In this document: piece after piece, positions 25,882-34,588 of the stretch
Numbering within the stretch: position 1 is the first letter of the stretch
Layout: every line of letters begins with the position of its first letter
DNA from: Streptomyces griseicoloratus
Lineage (GTDB): Bacteria > Actinomycetota > Actinomycetes > Streptomycetales > Streptomycetaceae
Length of the DNA stretch: 64,000 bases
Reading direction: 5' to 3'
Assembly: GCF_014534645.1 (NCBI RefSeq)
Contig: NZ_JACVQF010000187.1
Location: 1 to 64,000 of the forward strand
Translations under genes and position numbers: made by a program
Notes under the pieces: generated by a model
Databases searched by the model: none
The model's input: only the letters and a program-made list of their open reading frames with translations
What the model was told of the DNA's origin: nothing

Positions 25882-27303
25882 CTACTGCGGGGATGCGGCG
25901 TGCTTGTGGAGGCTATCGAGGAGTCTGCGTTCGGCCGGAGTGAACTGTGGCTGTTCAAGCTGCGGGCGCAGGGGGCCGGCAAGGGCTGTCAGCAGCACTC
26001 GGGGCTTGACGAGAGACGTGGGCGGGGCTTGCAGGGCGAGCACGTCGGTAAGGGCCGTTGCGGCGTGGAAGGAGCCGGTGGCCGTGCGGGAAAGACGGCT
26101 GACGTAGCGGTGCAGGAGGCGGTCGGCGAGGTTCGGGCTGGCGCCCGTTGTGGTGGGAAAGTGAATGTCCTGTCCTACGGCGAGGGTCCAGGCGGTGTTG
26201 ACGGGGCGTGCGATGGCCTGCTGGGCCCGGCGGGCCAGGCCGTGGGCGAGGCCGCTGGCGAGCACGCCCCGCAGGGCCAGGGCGCCTTGTGCGGCCACCG
26301 AGATGCCCTGGGCGTAGACAGGATTGAAGGATGCGACGGAATCGCCCAGCACCACCAGTCCCTTTGGCCAGTGCTTGAGCCGTTCGTAGAAGTAGCGCCG
26401 GTTGGCGGTGCTGTGGGTGACGCTGACGTCGGTGAGCGGTTCGGCGAGTGCGAGGAGGTCGGCCAGGACGGGGTGGCGCAGGGTTCGGGCGAAGGCCTCG
26501 AAGGCGCCTGCCTCGCGGGGTGGTTGTCCGCCGGGAGCGCCCATCAGGCTGACGTGCCAGCGGTCGCCTTCGATCGGCAGGATGCCCCCCGCCTTTCCGG
26601 GCTGGGGCAGGCCGGGGTCGGCTTGTACCCCGACCATGGGCCAGTCGCGCGTGGGGACGGGAGCGCGGTAGAAGCGGCTTGCGTAGACGAGACCGGAGTC
26701 GATGCGCTTCTCGGCGAGGCCGGTGATGCCCAGCTCAGCCAGCCATTGAGGGGTGCGGGTGGCGCGGCCGGAGGCGTCGATGACGAGGTCGGCGTCAAGT
26801 ACCGCTTGTGTGCCGTCGGCGGTGTGGATCCGTACGCCCGTGACGGTTCGGTGGTCTCCGCGCAGTGCGACGGCCTTGGTGTTGGTGCGGACGCTGACCC
26901 GGGGGTCTTTGAGGACCTGTTCCCGGACGATGGAGTCCGTGAGGTCTCGGCTTGCGGAGATCATGAAGTGTGTGGGGCGCTGCCAGCGCCGGTACCAGCC
27001 TTCAGGTGAGTAGATGACCATGTTGGTGGTCATGGGTATGCGGTTGGCGCCGGCGGCCAGCAGCTGGTCGGTGGTGCCGGGCAGGAGGCTTTCGATGGCC
27101 TCGGCGCCGCCGGCATGCAGGAAGTGGATGTGGACGGCCTGTGGGACTCCGGTCCGCGGTTCGGGTCCTTCGGGCAGCTCGTGGGCCTCAATGATCTCTA
27201 CGGAGTCGGCGTGGTCCTTCACGGCGGCTGCAGCGAGCATGCCGGCAATGCTGCCCCCGATGACGACAACGCGGGTGGGGTTCCGGCGGGTGGCTTCAGT
27301 CAT
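25882..27303 (-). CDS. FAD-dependent monooxygenase/oxidoreductase
   Basis: A 473-residue flavoprotein with the Rossmann motif RVVVIGGSIAGMLAAAAV at the N-terminus, a middle NAD(P)/substrate region (DADLVIDASGRATRTPQWLA) and the second FAD motif VVLGDSVASFNPVYAQGISV. The layout is that of squalene-epoxidase/p-hydroxybenzoate-hydroxylase-like enzymes, which hydroxylate or epoxidise organic molecules. The start at 27303 is chosen because the open frame's upstream 52 codons overlap the previous gene and lack family character. It is the last gene of a four-gene operon, overlapping the membrane-protein gene by 8 bases. Substrate unknown. Confidence 0.88.
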   Translation of the reverse strand: MTEATRRNPTRVVVIGGSIAGMLAAAAVKDHADSVEIIEAHELPEGPEPRTGVPQAVHIHFLHAGGAEAIESLLPGTTDQLLAAGANRIPMTTNMVIYSPEGWYRRWQRPTHFMISASRDLTDSIVREQVLKDPRVSVRTNTKAVALRGDHRTVTGVRIHTADGTQAVLDADLVIDASGRATRTPQWLAELGITGLAEKRIDSGLVYASRFYRAPVPTRDWPMVGVQADPGLPQPGKAGGILPIEGDRWHVSLMGAPGGQPPREAGAFEAFARTLRHPVLADLLALAEPLTDVSVTHSTANRRYFYERLKHWPKGLVVLGDSVASFNPVYAQGISVAAQGALALRGVLASGLAHGLARRAQQAIARPVNTAWTLAVGQDIHFPTTTGASPNLADRLLHRYVSRLSRTATGSFHAATALTDVLALQAPPTSLVKPRVLLTALAGPLRPQLEQPQFTPAERRLLDSLHKHAASPQ

Positions 27304-28477
27304 GGCGGGCTGCTTTCTGCGGGCGCACGTGCTGCTCCTGGAGAGTTCTGACAACGGGTGAGGTGAGCGCCTGGGACAGCGGGACAAGGTCCCCCGCGCG
27401 CCATGGCGAGGCTTCGTACTGCGGTGCGGGTTTGGTGCGCTGTCGCTCGAGAGCGACAAGGATCATGGCCGCGTCTGCGGTGGCTGAGGCTGAGGCCTCT
27501 TCGGCTCCGTCGCTGAGTGCAGCTCGGTAGGCGCTCTCGCGTACGGCGAGGTCACAGTGGGGGCTCAGGGCGCGGATGGCGTCGTAGAGTGCTGTTTTCC
27601 GCGCGGTCAGGAGCACTGCGGGAGGAGTTTGCCACCAGGGCAGCGAGGAGCGGATGGCGCCCGGCGTGGGGACGTCACGCAGAGTCCGCCACAGCGGGGT
27701 GAGTTGGTGCAGTTGCCGCATGGTCCGGGCGGTCTCGGCGATGCGCGGGCCGACCAGCGGGACGGCGAAGCCGATGGCGCCGAGCATGGAGGCCGGAGCG
27801 GCCAACGGGGGCGTGACCTCGTCGACCAGGAAGTCCAGGTTGTGACCCGTCCACCGGGCAGTCACGGCAATCAGCCTGATGGCGTCGTAGCACACGATGA
27901 TCAGGTAGGCGGGGGCCAGGATGCGCAGGCCTGCTCTCAGCGAGCCGTGGACTTCTTTCGACCAACGCCAGCACAGCGTGCTCGCGGCCATCATCGCCAC
28001 GCCTTGTGAGACCAGGTAGGTGACGATCATCTCTCTGATGTACGGGGTGTTCGCGTAGTAGGCATCGAACAGCGTGACTTCTTCCACGGGAGCATTCCCT
28101 AGCCAGAACAGGGCGATGACAGCGAGGACGGCGAGGCTGTAGGCGGTCACGCACAGGCGTGTCGCGCGCCGGGTCTGTTCTGGAGGGGCCGGCCGCCAGT
28201 TGATGATCAGCAGAAGGCTTGCCCCCGAGAATGCGATCGTCGTCGTGTATACGACGGGAGCTGCAATGTTGGTTATCCCGGTGGTCCGGTTGAGCGCGAC
28301 GATGGAATCCGGGGCGGCGAGAATCATGAGACAGCCTGCGGCGAAGAGCAGCAGGCAAGCCGCGCGCAGCAGCATGTCGCGCCGTCTGCGGACCAGCGCG
28401 GGGATCTTCGCAGCACAGACCAGCAGGAGGATGGTCCCGCAGGCGTAGAAGCCGAGATTGCTGGTTCCGGATGTCAC
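27296..28477 (-). CDS. MAB_1171c-family membrane protein (putative transporter)
   Basis: The 393-residue protein has about seven hydrophobic segments in the first 245 residues (GFYACGTILLLVCAAKIPAL, LLRAACLLLFAAGCLMILAA, VVYTTTIAFSGASLLLII, LAVLAVIALFWL, then others up to SMLGAIGFAVPLVGP) and a soluble C-terminal part of about 130 residues (TPLWRTLRDVPTPGAIRSSL, LYDAIRALSPHCDLAVRESA). This is the actinobacterial family known as MAB_1171c, generally found next to an XRE regulator and an ImmA/IrrE protein. Transport has been proposed but not shown to my knowledge. The gene overlaps the FAD enzyme by 8 bases and follows the protease gene by 51 bases. Confidence 0.8.
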   Translation of the reverse strand: MTSGTSNLGFYACGTILLLVCAAKIPALVRRRRDMLLRAACLLLFAAGCLMILAAPDSIVALNRTTGITNIAAPVVYTTTIAFSGASLLLIINWRPAPPEQTRRATRLCVTAYSLAVLAVIALFWLGNAPVEEVTLFDAYYANTPYIREMIVTYLVSQGVAMMAASTLCWRWSKEVHGSLRAGLRILAPAYLIIVCYDAIRLIAVTARWTGHNLDFLVDEVTPPLAAPASMLGAIGFAVPLVGPRIAETARTMRQLHQLTPLWRTLRDVPTPGAIRSSLPWWQTPPAVLLTARKTALYDAIRALSPHCDLAVRESAYRAALSDGAEEASASATADAAMILVALERQRTKPAPQYEASPWRAGDLVPLSQALTSPVVRTLQEQHVRPQKAARHD

Positions 28478-28528
28478 CTTGCTGGTTCTCTTCTCGGGAA
28501 CAGGTGCAGGGCTGGTTGTCCGAATTGA

Positions 28529-29140
28529 TCAGGTTCGGCGGACGCGGTGTGCCATGGAGGCCTGGATACGACCGGCCAGGTTGTGCGTATCGCCGGATGT
28601 GCGGGCCTCTGTGAGGGCAGCCTGCACGTCTGTGGCGAACCGAAATCCGAAGCGCTCTGCGTCGAGCTCTTCTTCGATTTGGCGGGCATCGGAGCGGGCG
28701 GCGAAGTGCAGGGCGGCGTCCATGGGGGCGGTGGGAGGCAGGCTCATGTCGTCCGCGCGGGAGACCGCGGCCACGAGTTCTGCCAGGGCGCCTGTCATGT
28801 CGTTGTCCTCGGCAGCGCGGGAGGCTGCGGGTCCGTGGGCCGTGGCGCTGCTGCAGTGCCCCTGGAACATGTGCCATGCCTCGTGTCCGATGATCACGAG
28901 TTGGTGCTCGGGGTCGGTGTTTTCTTCATAGGCGATCAGATCGTGGCTCGTGCGGTCGACCCACAGCCCGCTGGCCATCCCCAGGGGGAAGGCTGTGTTG
29001 CGTAACCGCACGGGTCGTCCTCGTACGTGGGTGAGTGCCCTGCCTATCGCGGACATGACGTCTTCGTCGCCGGCGGGCAGCCGCATGTGGCGGACAAGCC
29101 GGGCACTCAGCTGTCGCATGGCCCTTGGTCCCGTGCTCAC
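28529..29140 (-). CDS. ImmA/IrrE-type metallopeptidase
   Basis: The 203-residue protein carries the zinc motif HExxH in QLVIIGHEAWHMFQGH (near residues 82-97) and an N-terminal helical region (MRQLSARLVRHMRLPAGDED). ImmA/IrrE proteases cleave or inactivate cognate XRE repressors; here the XRE gene is directly upstream with a four-base overlap (ATGA), the standard pairing. This supports a two-component switch: repressor on the operator, protease as inducer. The C-terminal half is helical and probably senses the signal. Cytosolic. Confidence 0.85.
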   Translation of the reverse strand: MSTGPRAMRQLSARLVRHMRLPAGDEDVMSAIGRALTHVRGRPVRLRNTAFPLGMASGLWVDRTSHDLIAYEENTDPEHQLVIIGHEAWHMFQGHCSSATAHGPAASRAAEDNDMTGALAELVAAVSRADDMSLPPTAPMDAALHFAARSDARQIEEELDAERFGFRFATDVQAALTEARTSGDTHNLAGRIQASMAHRVRRT

Positions 29141-29769
29141 TGGTCTCCTTCGCTTTCGTCGAGTTCCAGCAGTGCTTCAAGGGTGGCGTTCAGGACGTTC
29201 CAGCGTTCCGGTGGCAGGGCGCGGGCCTGTCGGAGGGCAATGCCGCGAACGTCGTCGAACTGGTCCTGTACCGCGGCCAGGGGGTCGCTCGCGGCCGCCG
29301 TCTTTTCCGGCAGCGGCTGGTACGCGGCAGCGATGGACAGCAGTGCGCGGTTGAGGGCCTCGGGCGCCGGGGCGGTGAAGAACGCCTCTCCGCCGTCGAC
29401 GTGGAAGTAGTCGACCAAGCCGTGCAAGAGTTCAACGCTGGGCATCTTGTCCCCGGCGCAGACCTGACGTGCCCAGAAGGCGGAGACCCCCAGTTGTCGA
29501 GAGATGCTGCCGGCCAGGTCCGACATGCGCCGGCCGGTGCGTTCCAGATGGGCGTCGGAGAGGGCTTTGATGCGCGCGCGGACCCGCTCGTTGACGGTGT
29601 CGGCGGGAGGATTGCCGCCCTCGAGCAGATTGCGGATTGTCTGTTCGGGCAGAGCTGTCCTGGCGGCGAGTCCCTTGAGGTCGAGCAGGTCCGATCGCTT
29701 CAGTCGCCGCTCCTCGATGAGCGCCTCAAGGTACTCGAGTGTCTCGGGCAGTGACGGGGCACGGTCCAC
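29137..29769 (-). CDS. XRE-family transcriptional regulator
   Basis: The 210-residue regulator starts at GTG 29769 (VDRAPSLPETLEYLEALIEE); a longer open frame upstream crosses the operator and lacks conserved sequence. It has two helix-turn-helix-like regions: LKGLAARTALPEQTIRNLLE near residue 30-50 and LAGSISRQLGVSAFWARQVC followed by MPSVELLHGLVDYF near 80-125. The C-terminus is helical. It is followed with a four-base overlap by its likely ImmA/IrrE protease, then the membrane and FAD genes. Two palindromes upstream are probably its own operators, so the operon should be autoregulated. Confidence 0.85.
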   Translation of the reverse strand: MDRAPSLPETLEYLEALIEERRLKRSDLLDLKGLAARTALPEQTIRNLLEGGNPPADTVNERVRARIKALSDAHLERTGRRMSDLAGSISRQLGVSAFWARQVCAGDKMPSVELLHGLVDYFHVDGGEAFFTAPAPEALNRALLSIAAAYQPLPEKTAAASDPLAAVQDQFDDVRGIALRQARALPPERWNVLNATLEALLELDESEGDQ

Positions 29770-29837
29770 CAACGTACTCCCAGGGCTCTGATCAAAGGCT
29801 GCCGTGCACGGCACCGTACGCGCCTTCACCGCTGATT

Positions 29838-29870
29838 TCAACGATCGTTGACCAATTGCAAACGATCGTT
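29838..29870. promoter_or_regulatory. Two phased palindromic operators upstream of the XRE operon
   Basis: TCAACGATCGTTGA (29838-29851) is a perfect 14-bp palindrome. A second copy of its core, AACGATCGTT, lies at 29861-29870. Their centres are 21 bp apart, two helical turns, so two dimers would bind the same DNA face. They lie 69-101 bp upstream of the XRE start. A small CAATTG palindrome sits between them. Confidence 0.8.
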
Positions 29871-30137
29871 GAGGCGGGTTCGCTGCCGCCGCCCTGGCCG
29901 GCGGCAGCCGCAAGGACGTCACCCAGGCAATCGGGCTCCTTGAGGCCATGCCGCCGGAAAGAGGCAAGCGCGGCTGACTCCCGCGCCGCTTGGCCTGGCG
30001 CCGGCCGGCCACGGCGACGACCTGCTCCCGGCCGCTGCCGGTGCGTTCCCGGAGCGGGAGGCGGTTGTGCTCCGCGCGGTGCAAGGCCGGCACGAGGCGG
30101 TGGCGGCACCACGTACAGTCCCGTCGGAACTCCTGGC
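29871..30137. other. Short region between divergent-looking debris and yqeB-like gene
   Basis: One plus-strand frame encodes AAAALAGGSRKDVTQAIGLL, then EAMPPERGKRG and a stop near 29978, with the composition of a genuine protein end. No start or family is identifiable. No other gene seen. Confidence 0.25.
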
Positions 30138-30821
30138 TCACACCTTGCGGTACTGCTGGACCTTGCCACGGTTGCGCACGCTGATGCCCAGCGCACGCAG
30201 TTCCTCGTGCGCCTCGTCAGCGGCACCGGTCCGGTTGTCGGCAAGCGCCCGCTGCCGCTTCCGCAGCAGCGCGTGGGCGCGCTCGTCGAGGCCGGGCACG
30301 TTGTCGACCCAGGTGGTGTAGTCGGCCTCGTGGGGGTCGACGGTGCCGCGCCAGGGATAGTCCTGCTGCTCGAAAGCGGACTGCAGACGGCCGGCGAGGC
30401 CGCTGTCCACCCGGGTGCGGACGTGCTCCCGGCCATCGGTATCGCGCAGCACCAGCTCGCGGCCGTCGGTGAACACCTCCGCGATCCGGGCCCGTTCGAC
30501 GTGGCGGCCACCGGTGGCGTCGTGGACGACCACACTGTCGGCACCCACCTCGATCACGGGGTTCTCGTCGTGCCACGTGCCCGCCACCAACGCACCGGCC
30601 ACACCACCGACAAGCGTCAGCACCGGTATGGCCCACACGAGCGGCAGCGCGGCTGCCAGCCTGAGCGGACCCGGCGCGCCGTCGAAACGACTGATCAACC
30701 AGTCGGCAAGCGGACCCACGGCGAACGCGGCACCGAGGCCGATCGCGGCCCCGCCCAGGATGACGGCCCACAGCCACGCCTGGGGCAGCCGCACGGTGAC
30801 GGAAGGCTCACGCTTGACCAT
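30138..30821 (-). CDS. YqeB-like membrane protein
   Basis: The 227-residue protein has two N-terminal TM segments (AWLWAVILGGAAIGLGAAFA and LRLAAALPLVWAIPVLTLVG, continuing GGVAGALVA) and a soluble C-terminal domain with alternating strands (NPVIEVGADSVVVHDATGG, RARIAEVFTDGRELVLRDTD) and a helical end (TTWVDNVPGLDERAHALLRK). This matches the actinobacterial YqeB group. Function unknown; the C-terminal part has a PH-like strand pattern. The start at 30821 (MVKREPS) is preferred to the upstream in-frame ATG. It is monocistronic. Confidence 0.7.
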   Translation of the reverse strand: MVKREPSVTVRLPQAWLWAVILGGAAIGLGAAFAVGPLADWLISRFDGAPGPLRLAAALPLVWAIPVLTLVGGVAGALVAGTWHDENPVIEVGADSVVVHDATGGRHVERARIAEVFTDGRELVLRDTDGREHVRTRVDSGLAGRLQSAFEQQDYPWRGTVDPHEADYTTWVDNVPGLDERAHALLRKRQRALADNRTGAADEAHEELRALGISVRNRGKVQQYRKV

Positions 30822-31062
30822 CGTCGTTCTCACTCTCTCGGCCTGTCCTCTCACTGCGGGTCAGTCCTGTTCGCTCTCCCATCAAGCTCAGCAGGCCACA
30901 CCCGGGACAGACATCGGCCAAAAGTCTCCGACACCGCTGGACGAGTAAGACTTTGGTCTCGATCTGCGGCTGAGCTTCGCTCAGGGAACCGCATGGCATC
31001 GGCTCACCGAACGAGGAACGCCATGAACGACGCACGGCGCGCTGCTGTCCGCTGCCGTTGTG

Positions 31063-31539
31063 TCATAGGGCCGAAGATGTGGCAGGTGAGGGACAAGGGT
31101 TCGGCGAGGAATCTGAAGACTCACCCGAGCTCCACCACTCACCGAAGGCCGAACCTCTCGCCCAACTCCCGTGTGCGCTTCCGTTTCCCCTCGGCCGCAT
31201 CCGGCCGTCCGGGCGAACGGCCTCGGCCAGGGCGCGCTGGGGCAGCCGCGCGGCCCCGCGCAGGGCCGGGGACCGCCCCGGTCCCATCGCCACCCCGGTC
31301 CTCATCGCCGCCTCGGCCACGAAGGTGCCGCGGCCGCGCCGGCGGACCAGGACGCCCTCCTGAACCAGTTCGTTGAGGACCCGGACCGCGGTACCCATGC
31401 TGACCTCGAACCTTTCACAGATCTCCCGCCGGGTGGTGAAGGGCGCGTCGGGCCGGTACTCGCCGCGGGCGATCATCTCCCGCAGCTGCGCGGCAGGGAC
31501 TGTGTGACAGCCGTGGCACAGCTGGGCCACGATCGTCAA
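31063..31539 (-). CDS. GntR-family regulator, probably truncated after the winged helix
   Basis: Residues 14-75 are a good GntR winged helix: AAQLREMIARGEYRPDAPFT, REICERFEVSMGTAVRVLNE, LVQEGVLVRRRGRGTFV. GntR proteins normally continue with a 150-200-residue effector domain. Here the remaining 80 residues are Gly/Arg/Ser-rich and resemble no effector fold. It may be a truncation or a natural short form. It is divergent from the lipoprotein-kinase cluster (57 bp between starts) and could regulate it. Confidence 0.6.
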   Translation of the reverse strand: MTIVAQLCHGCHTVPAAQLREMIARGEYRPDAPFTTRREICERFEVSMGTAVRVLNELVQEGVLVRRRGRGTFVAEAAMRTGVAMGPGRSPALRGAARLPQRALAEAVRPDGRMRPRGNGSAHGSWARGSAFGEWWSSGESSDSSPNPCPSPATSSAL

Positions 31540-31595
31540 CCGCCGGCCGGTACACCCAAGTTGCTGCCTAGCATGAGCGGACGGACGGTCCAGCG

Positions 31596-32468
31596 ATGCC
31601 TGGGGGGCGTGTGGTGCTGGGAGGGGTGACGGCGCGGCTCTGCTGCGCCATGGCGGTGTGCGGCGCGCTGCTGGCCGGCTGTAGCTCCGGTGGGGACGGG
31701 CCCCGCGGGGCAGCGGCCGGGACGACGGACCAGGGCGCGGTGAGCGCCAGTCCCTCGCCGACCGCCGTGGTCGACATCGACCCGGCCAAGCTGCCGACGA
31801 CCAAGGACCAGGCCGCTGCCCTGGTCCGCGATGTCCTCGCGCAGCCCTCCGCGTTCGGCCCGGACACGGTCCGCCGCAGCCCGTACGAGAGCGACCCGCG
31901 GCGCTGGGCGGTGCTCGGGGACGACTGCGTCTGGGAGCAGCGGGCGCTCCCGGAGGACGTCCTCGCCTCTGTGACCCGCCATTACGAGGTCCCGGCGAGC
32001 GGCGGCCGGGGGTCGCTCACGCTGAGCGCCGTCGTCACCGTGCACCGGACCGCGGAGCAGGCCGACTGGGAGAACGCCGAGGTGCTGGAGGAGATGATGC
32101 GCTGCCCCTCCCAACTGCTGCGCTCGGGTGAGGTGCTCACGGGCCTGACCGACGTCCCGAACGCCCTCGGCGACTTTGGGAACGGTTACGCCGACGACAC
32201 CCTGACCGAGACCGGCGCCTACACCAGCGACCGGCTCGGCGGTCCCTACCCGTACGTCTGGGAGCAGACCCGCATCGGCCCGTTCACCGTCGCGGTCTCG
32301 GCCAAGGGCGCCAAGGGCTGGTCCGAGACCGACCTCTTCGACCGGCTGAGGGACCCGCACACGAGGATGCGCGTCAGCCTCCGGCACGCGATCGAGCGGG
32401 ACACCCCGGCCGGTACCGGCTCGCCCTCGGTGTCCGAGTCCACCGTCACGAAGGACAGCCGCCGATGA
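31596..32468 (+). CDS. Lipoprotein at the head of a receptor-kinase cluster
   Basis: The 290-residue product has a lipoprotein signal ending in the lipobox LLAGCSS, with lipidation expected at the Cys near residue 29. A Ser/Pro/Thr spacer follows, then a domain with Cys residues in DDCVWEQ and RCPSQLL that could form a disulfide. It is exposed on the outer face of the membrane. Its stop overlaps the start of the first kinase gene by four bases (ATGA), so it belongs to one translational unit with the two kinases. It may present a ligand or tune their sensor domains. A GTG at 31626 is an alternative start and would shorten the signal region. Confidence 0.8.
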   Translation: MPGGRVVLGGVTARLCCAMAVCGALLAGCSSGGDGPRGAAAGTTDQGAVSASPSPTAVVDIDPAKLPTTKDQAAALVRDVLAQPSAFGPDTVRRSPYESDPRRWAVLGDDCVWEQRALPEDVLASVTRHYEVPASGGRGSLTLSAVVTVHRTAEQADWENAEVLEEMMRCPSQLLRSGEVLTGLTDVPNALGDFGNGYADDTLTETGAYTSDRLGGPYPYVWEQTRIGPFTVAVSAKGAKGWSETDLFDRLRDPHTRMRVSLRHAIERDTPAGTGSPSVSESTVTKDSRR

Positions 32469-34588
32469 CCGAGCAGCTCGCCCCCTCCGACCCGGCCCGG
32501 ATCGGCGGGCACCGTCTGCTCGCACGGCTCGGCGCGGGCGGCATGGGCGTGGTCTACCTCGGCCGTGCGGAGTCCGGGGAGCTGGCCGCCGTCAAGGTGA
32601 TCCTGCCGGAGTACGCCGACCAGCCCGAGTTCCGCGCGCGGTTCCGCCGTGAGGTCGCCGCCGCACGGCGCGTGGACAGCCCGTGGGCCGTGCCGGTGAC
32701 CGGCGCCGACCCGGACGCGCCCGCGCCCTGGCTGGCCACCGCGTTCGTGCCCGGACCCTCGCTCGCCGAGGCGGTCGCCGCCTGTGGTCCGCTGCCGCCG
32801 CGCGGGGTACGTGTGCTCGGCCGGATGCTGGCCCGGGCGCTGACCGCCGTGCACGACGCGGGACTCGTCCACCGCGACGTCAAGCCCGGCAACGTCCTCC
32901 TCGCCGTCGACGGCCCCCGCCTGATCGACTTCGGCATCGCGCGCGCCGCCGAGGAGACGGCCCTCACCTCGGCCGACATGGTCGTCGGCACCCCCGGCTT
33001 CCTGGCACCGGAACAGGCGCGAGCGCACCCCGCCACCCCGGCCAGTGATGTCTTCTCCCTCGGCTGCCTCCTCTCCTACGCCGCCACCGGCCGCCCGCCC
33101 TTCGGCACCGGAGCCGTGGACGCCCTTCTCTACCGCACCGTGCACGACGAGCCCGACCTCGACCGGCTCCCCGACGGCCTGCGCGAGCTGCTGGAGCGCT
33201 GTCTCGCCAAGGACCCGGCCAACCGGCCCACCGCCCGTGAGGTGGACGAGGCGCTCGGCGAGGACACTCCCGCCGACACCTCGGACTGGCTGCCCGACGA
33301 CGTCCTACGACTCATCGCGGACCGCTCCGCCGCGATGCTCGCCCTGCCGGACATCGAGGCGACGGCCCTCGACGCGAGGGCGGACGAGCGGCCGACGGAA
33401 GCTCCCGGGGAGGCGTCACAGCGCACCGGCAGCCGCCGCCGCTTCCTGCTCCTCGGCGGCGCGGCCCTGCTCGCCGCGGGCGGCGGCGCGGCCTTCTGGG
33501 CGAGCCGCCGCAACGAAGACCCCGCACCCGCCGCCCGCCGCTGGGTGCTCGGCGTCCAGGCCGACCTGACGGGCCCGCAGAGAGCCGTCGGGCAGGCCCA
33601 GGAACGCGGCGTCCGCCTGGCAGTCGAGCAGTTCAACGCCCGCGACGACAAGCCGTTCACGCTCACCCTGAAGGTCGCCGACGACGGGGGCGACGAAACC
33701 CGCGCCGCCCGGACCGCCCAGGTCCTCGCCGCCGACCGCGACCTGCTCGCCGTCATCGGCTCCACCGGCGACCGGACCACCGGCGCGAGCCTCGACACGT
33801 ACGACGCCGAGCTCGTCCCACAGCTCACGGCCTCCTCCGCACAGGAGGCGTACGGCACCTCGCAGCCCCGCCACTTCCTCCAGGCCGTCCCCGGGTACGG
33901 CGTGTCGCCCGCGCTGATCGCCCTCCAGCTCGGCAAGGCAGGCGCCAAGCGCGCGGGCGTCCTGATCGACCGCGACGGCGGCATCGCGGCCTGGCAGCTC
34001 GGCCACACCACCTTCCAGTCCCTCGGCGTCATGGAGATCCCGGCCGAGCCACGCGTCGTCCCACGACTGGCCGGGCATCTCGCCCCGGTGGTCGCGCAGA
34101 TGCTCGCCCGCGAGCCGGACGGCTTCGTCTACACCGGCACACCGGCACGCGCGGCGGCCGTCGCCCGTGCTCTCGCCGAACAGCGCTTCACCGGCGTCCG
34201 TATCCTCGGCTACCCGGCGGCCGACCAGGAGTTCCTGACCGCCGCGGGTCCGGCCGCCGAAGGCTGGCAGATCTTCGCGCCGTACATCGACCCCGCGGCC
34301 GCACGCGTGCGGAGCTTCGCCACCGCCTACCGCCGGCGCTACGGCTCCGCGCCCCCGTACTGGGCGGCGGAGGCCTACGACGTGGCCCGCATGGTCATCA
34401 CCCGCGTCGCCCAGGCGGGTGGCCGGCCCTCCCGGACCAGGCTGTACGGCCTGCTGGCGAAGGGCACCTACAAGGGACTCGTGCGGACGTACGCGTTCGA
34501 CAAGAACCGGATACTCAAGGGGTACGACGTCTTCCGCTACGAGGTGAAGGGCGGCCGGTACGCCTACGCGGGCGAGGCGGCTCTCTGA
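32465..34588 (+). CDS. Receptor Ser/Thr kinase with substrate-binding-protein sensor (1)
   Basis: The 707-residue fusion has a cytosolic kinase at about 10-265: P-loop LGAGGMGVVYLG, Lys in AAVKVI, catalytic HRDVKPGN, DFG in LIDFGIA and APE in FLAPEQA. A juxtamembrane linker follows, then one TM segment at about 320-340 (RRRFLLLGGAALLAAGGGAA). The extracellular part (about 355-707) has the Leu/Ile/Val-type periplasmic binding fold (VLGVQADLTGPQRAVGQAQE, VAQMLAREPDGFVYTGTPAR, PYWAAEAYDVARM). An extracellular amino-acid-like ligand probably controls a cytosolic Hanks kinase. Overlaps: four bases with the lipoprotein, one base with the second kinase. Confidence 0.93.
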   Translation: MTEQLAPSDPARIGGHRLLARLGAGGMGVVYLGRAESGELAAVKVILPEYADQPEFRARFRREVAAARRVDSPWAVPVTGADPDAPAPWLATAFVPGPSLAEAVAACGPLPPRGVRVLGRMLARALTAVHDAGLVHRDVKPGNVLLAVDGPRLIDFGIARAAEETALTSADMVVGTPGFLAPEQARAHPATPASDVFSLGCLLSYAATGRPPFGTGAVDALLYRTVHDEPDLDRLPDGLRELLERCLAKDPANRPTAREVDEALGEDTPADTSDWLPDDVLRLIADRSAAMLALPDIEATALDARADERPTEAPGEASQRTGSRRRFLLLGGAALLAAGGGAAFWASRRNEDPAPAARRWVLGVQADLTGPQRAVGQAQERGVRLAVEQFNARDDKPFTLTLKVADDGGDETRAARTAQVLAADRDLLAVIGSTGDRTTGASLDTYDAELVPQLTASSAQEAYGTSQPRHFLQAVPGYGVSPALIALQLGKAGAKRAGVLIDRDGGIAAWQLGHTTFQSLGVMEIPAEPRVVPRLAGHLAPVVAQMLAREPDGFVYTGTPARAAAVARALAEQRFTGVRILGYPAADQEFLTAAGPAAEGWQIFAPYIDPAAARVRSFATAYRRRYGSAPPYWAAEAYDVARMVITRVAQAGGRPSRTRLYGLLAKGTYKGLVRTYAFDKNRILKGYDVFRYEVKGGRYAYAGEAAL

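Noticed and set aside
24742-27009. A 755-codon plus-strand open frame
   Set aside because: It overlaps lysR in another frame and the FAD-oxidoreductase gene antisense, with low-complexity His/Arg/Pro composition.
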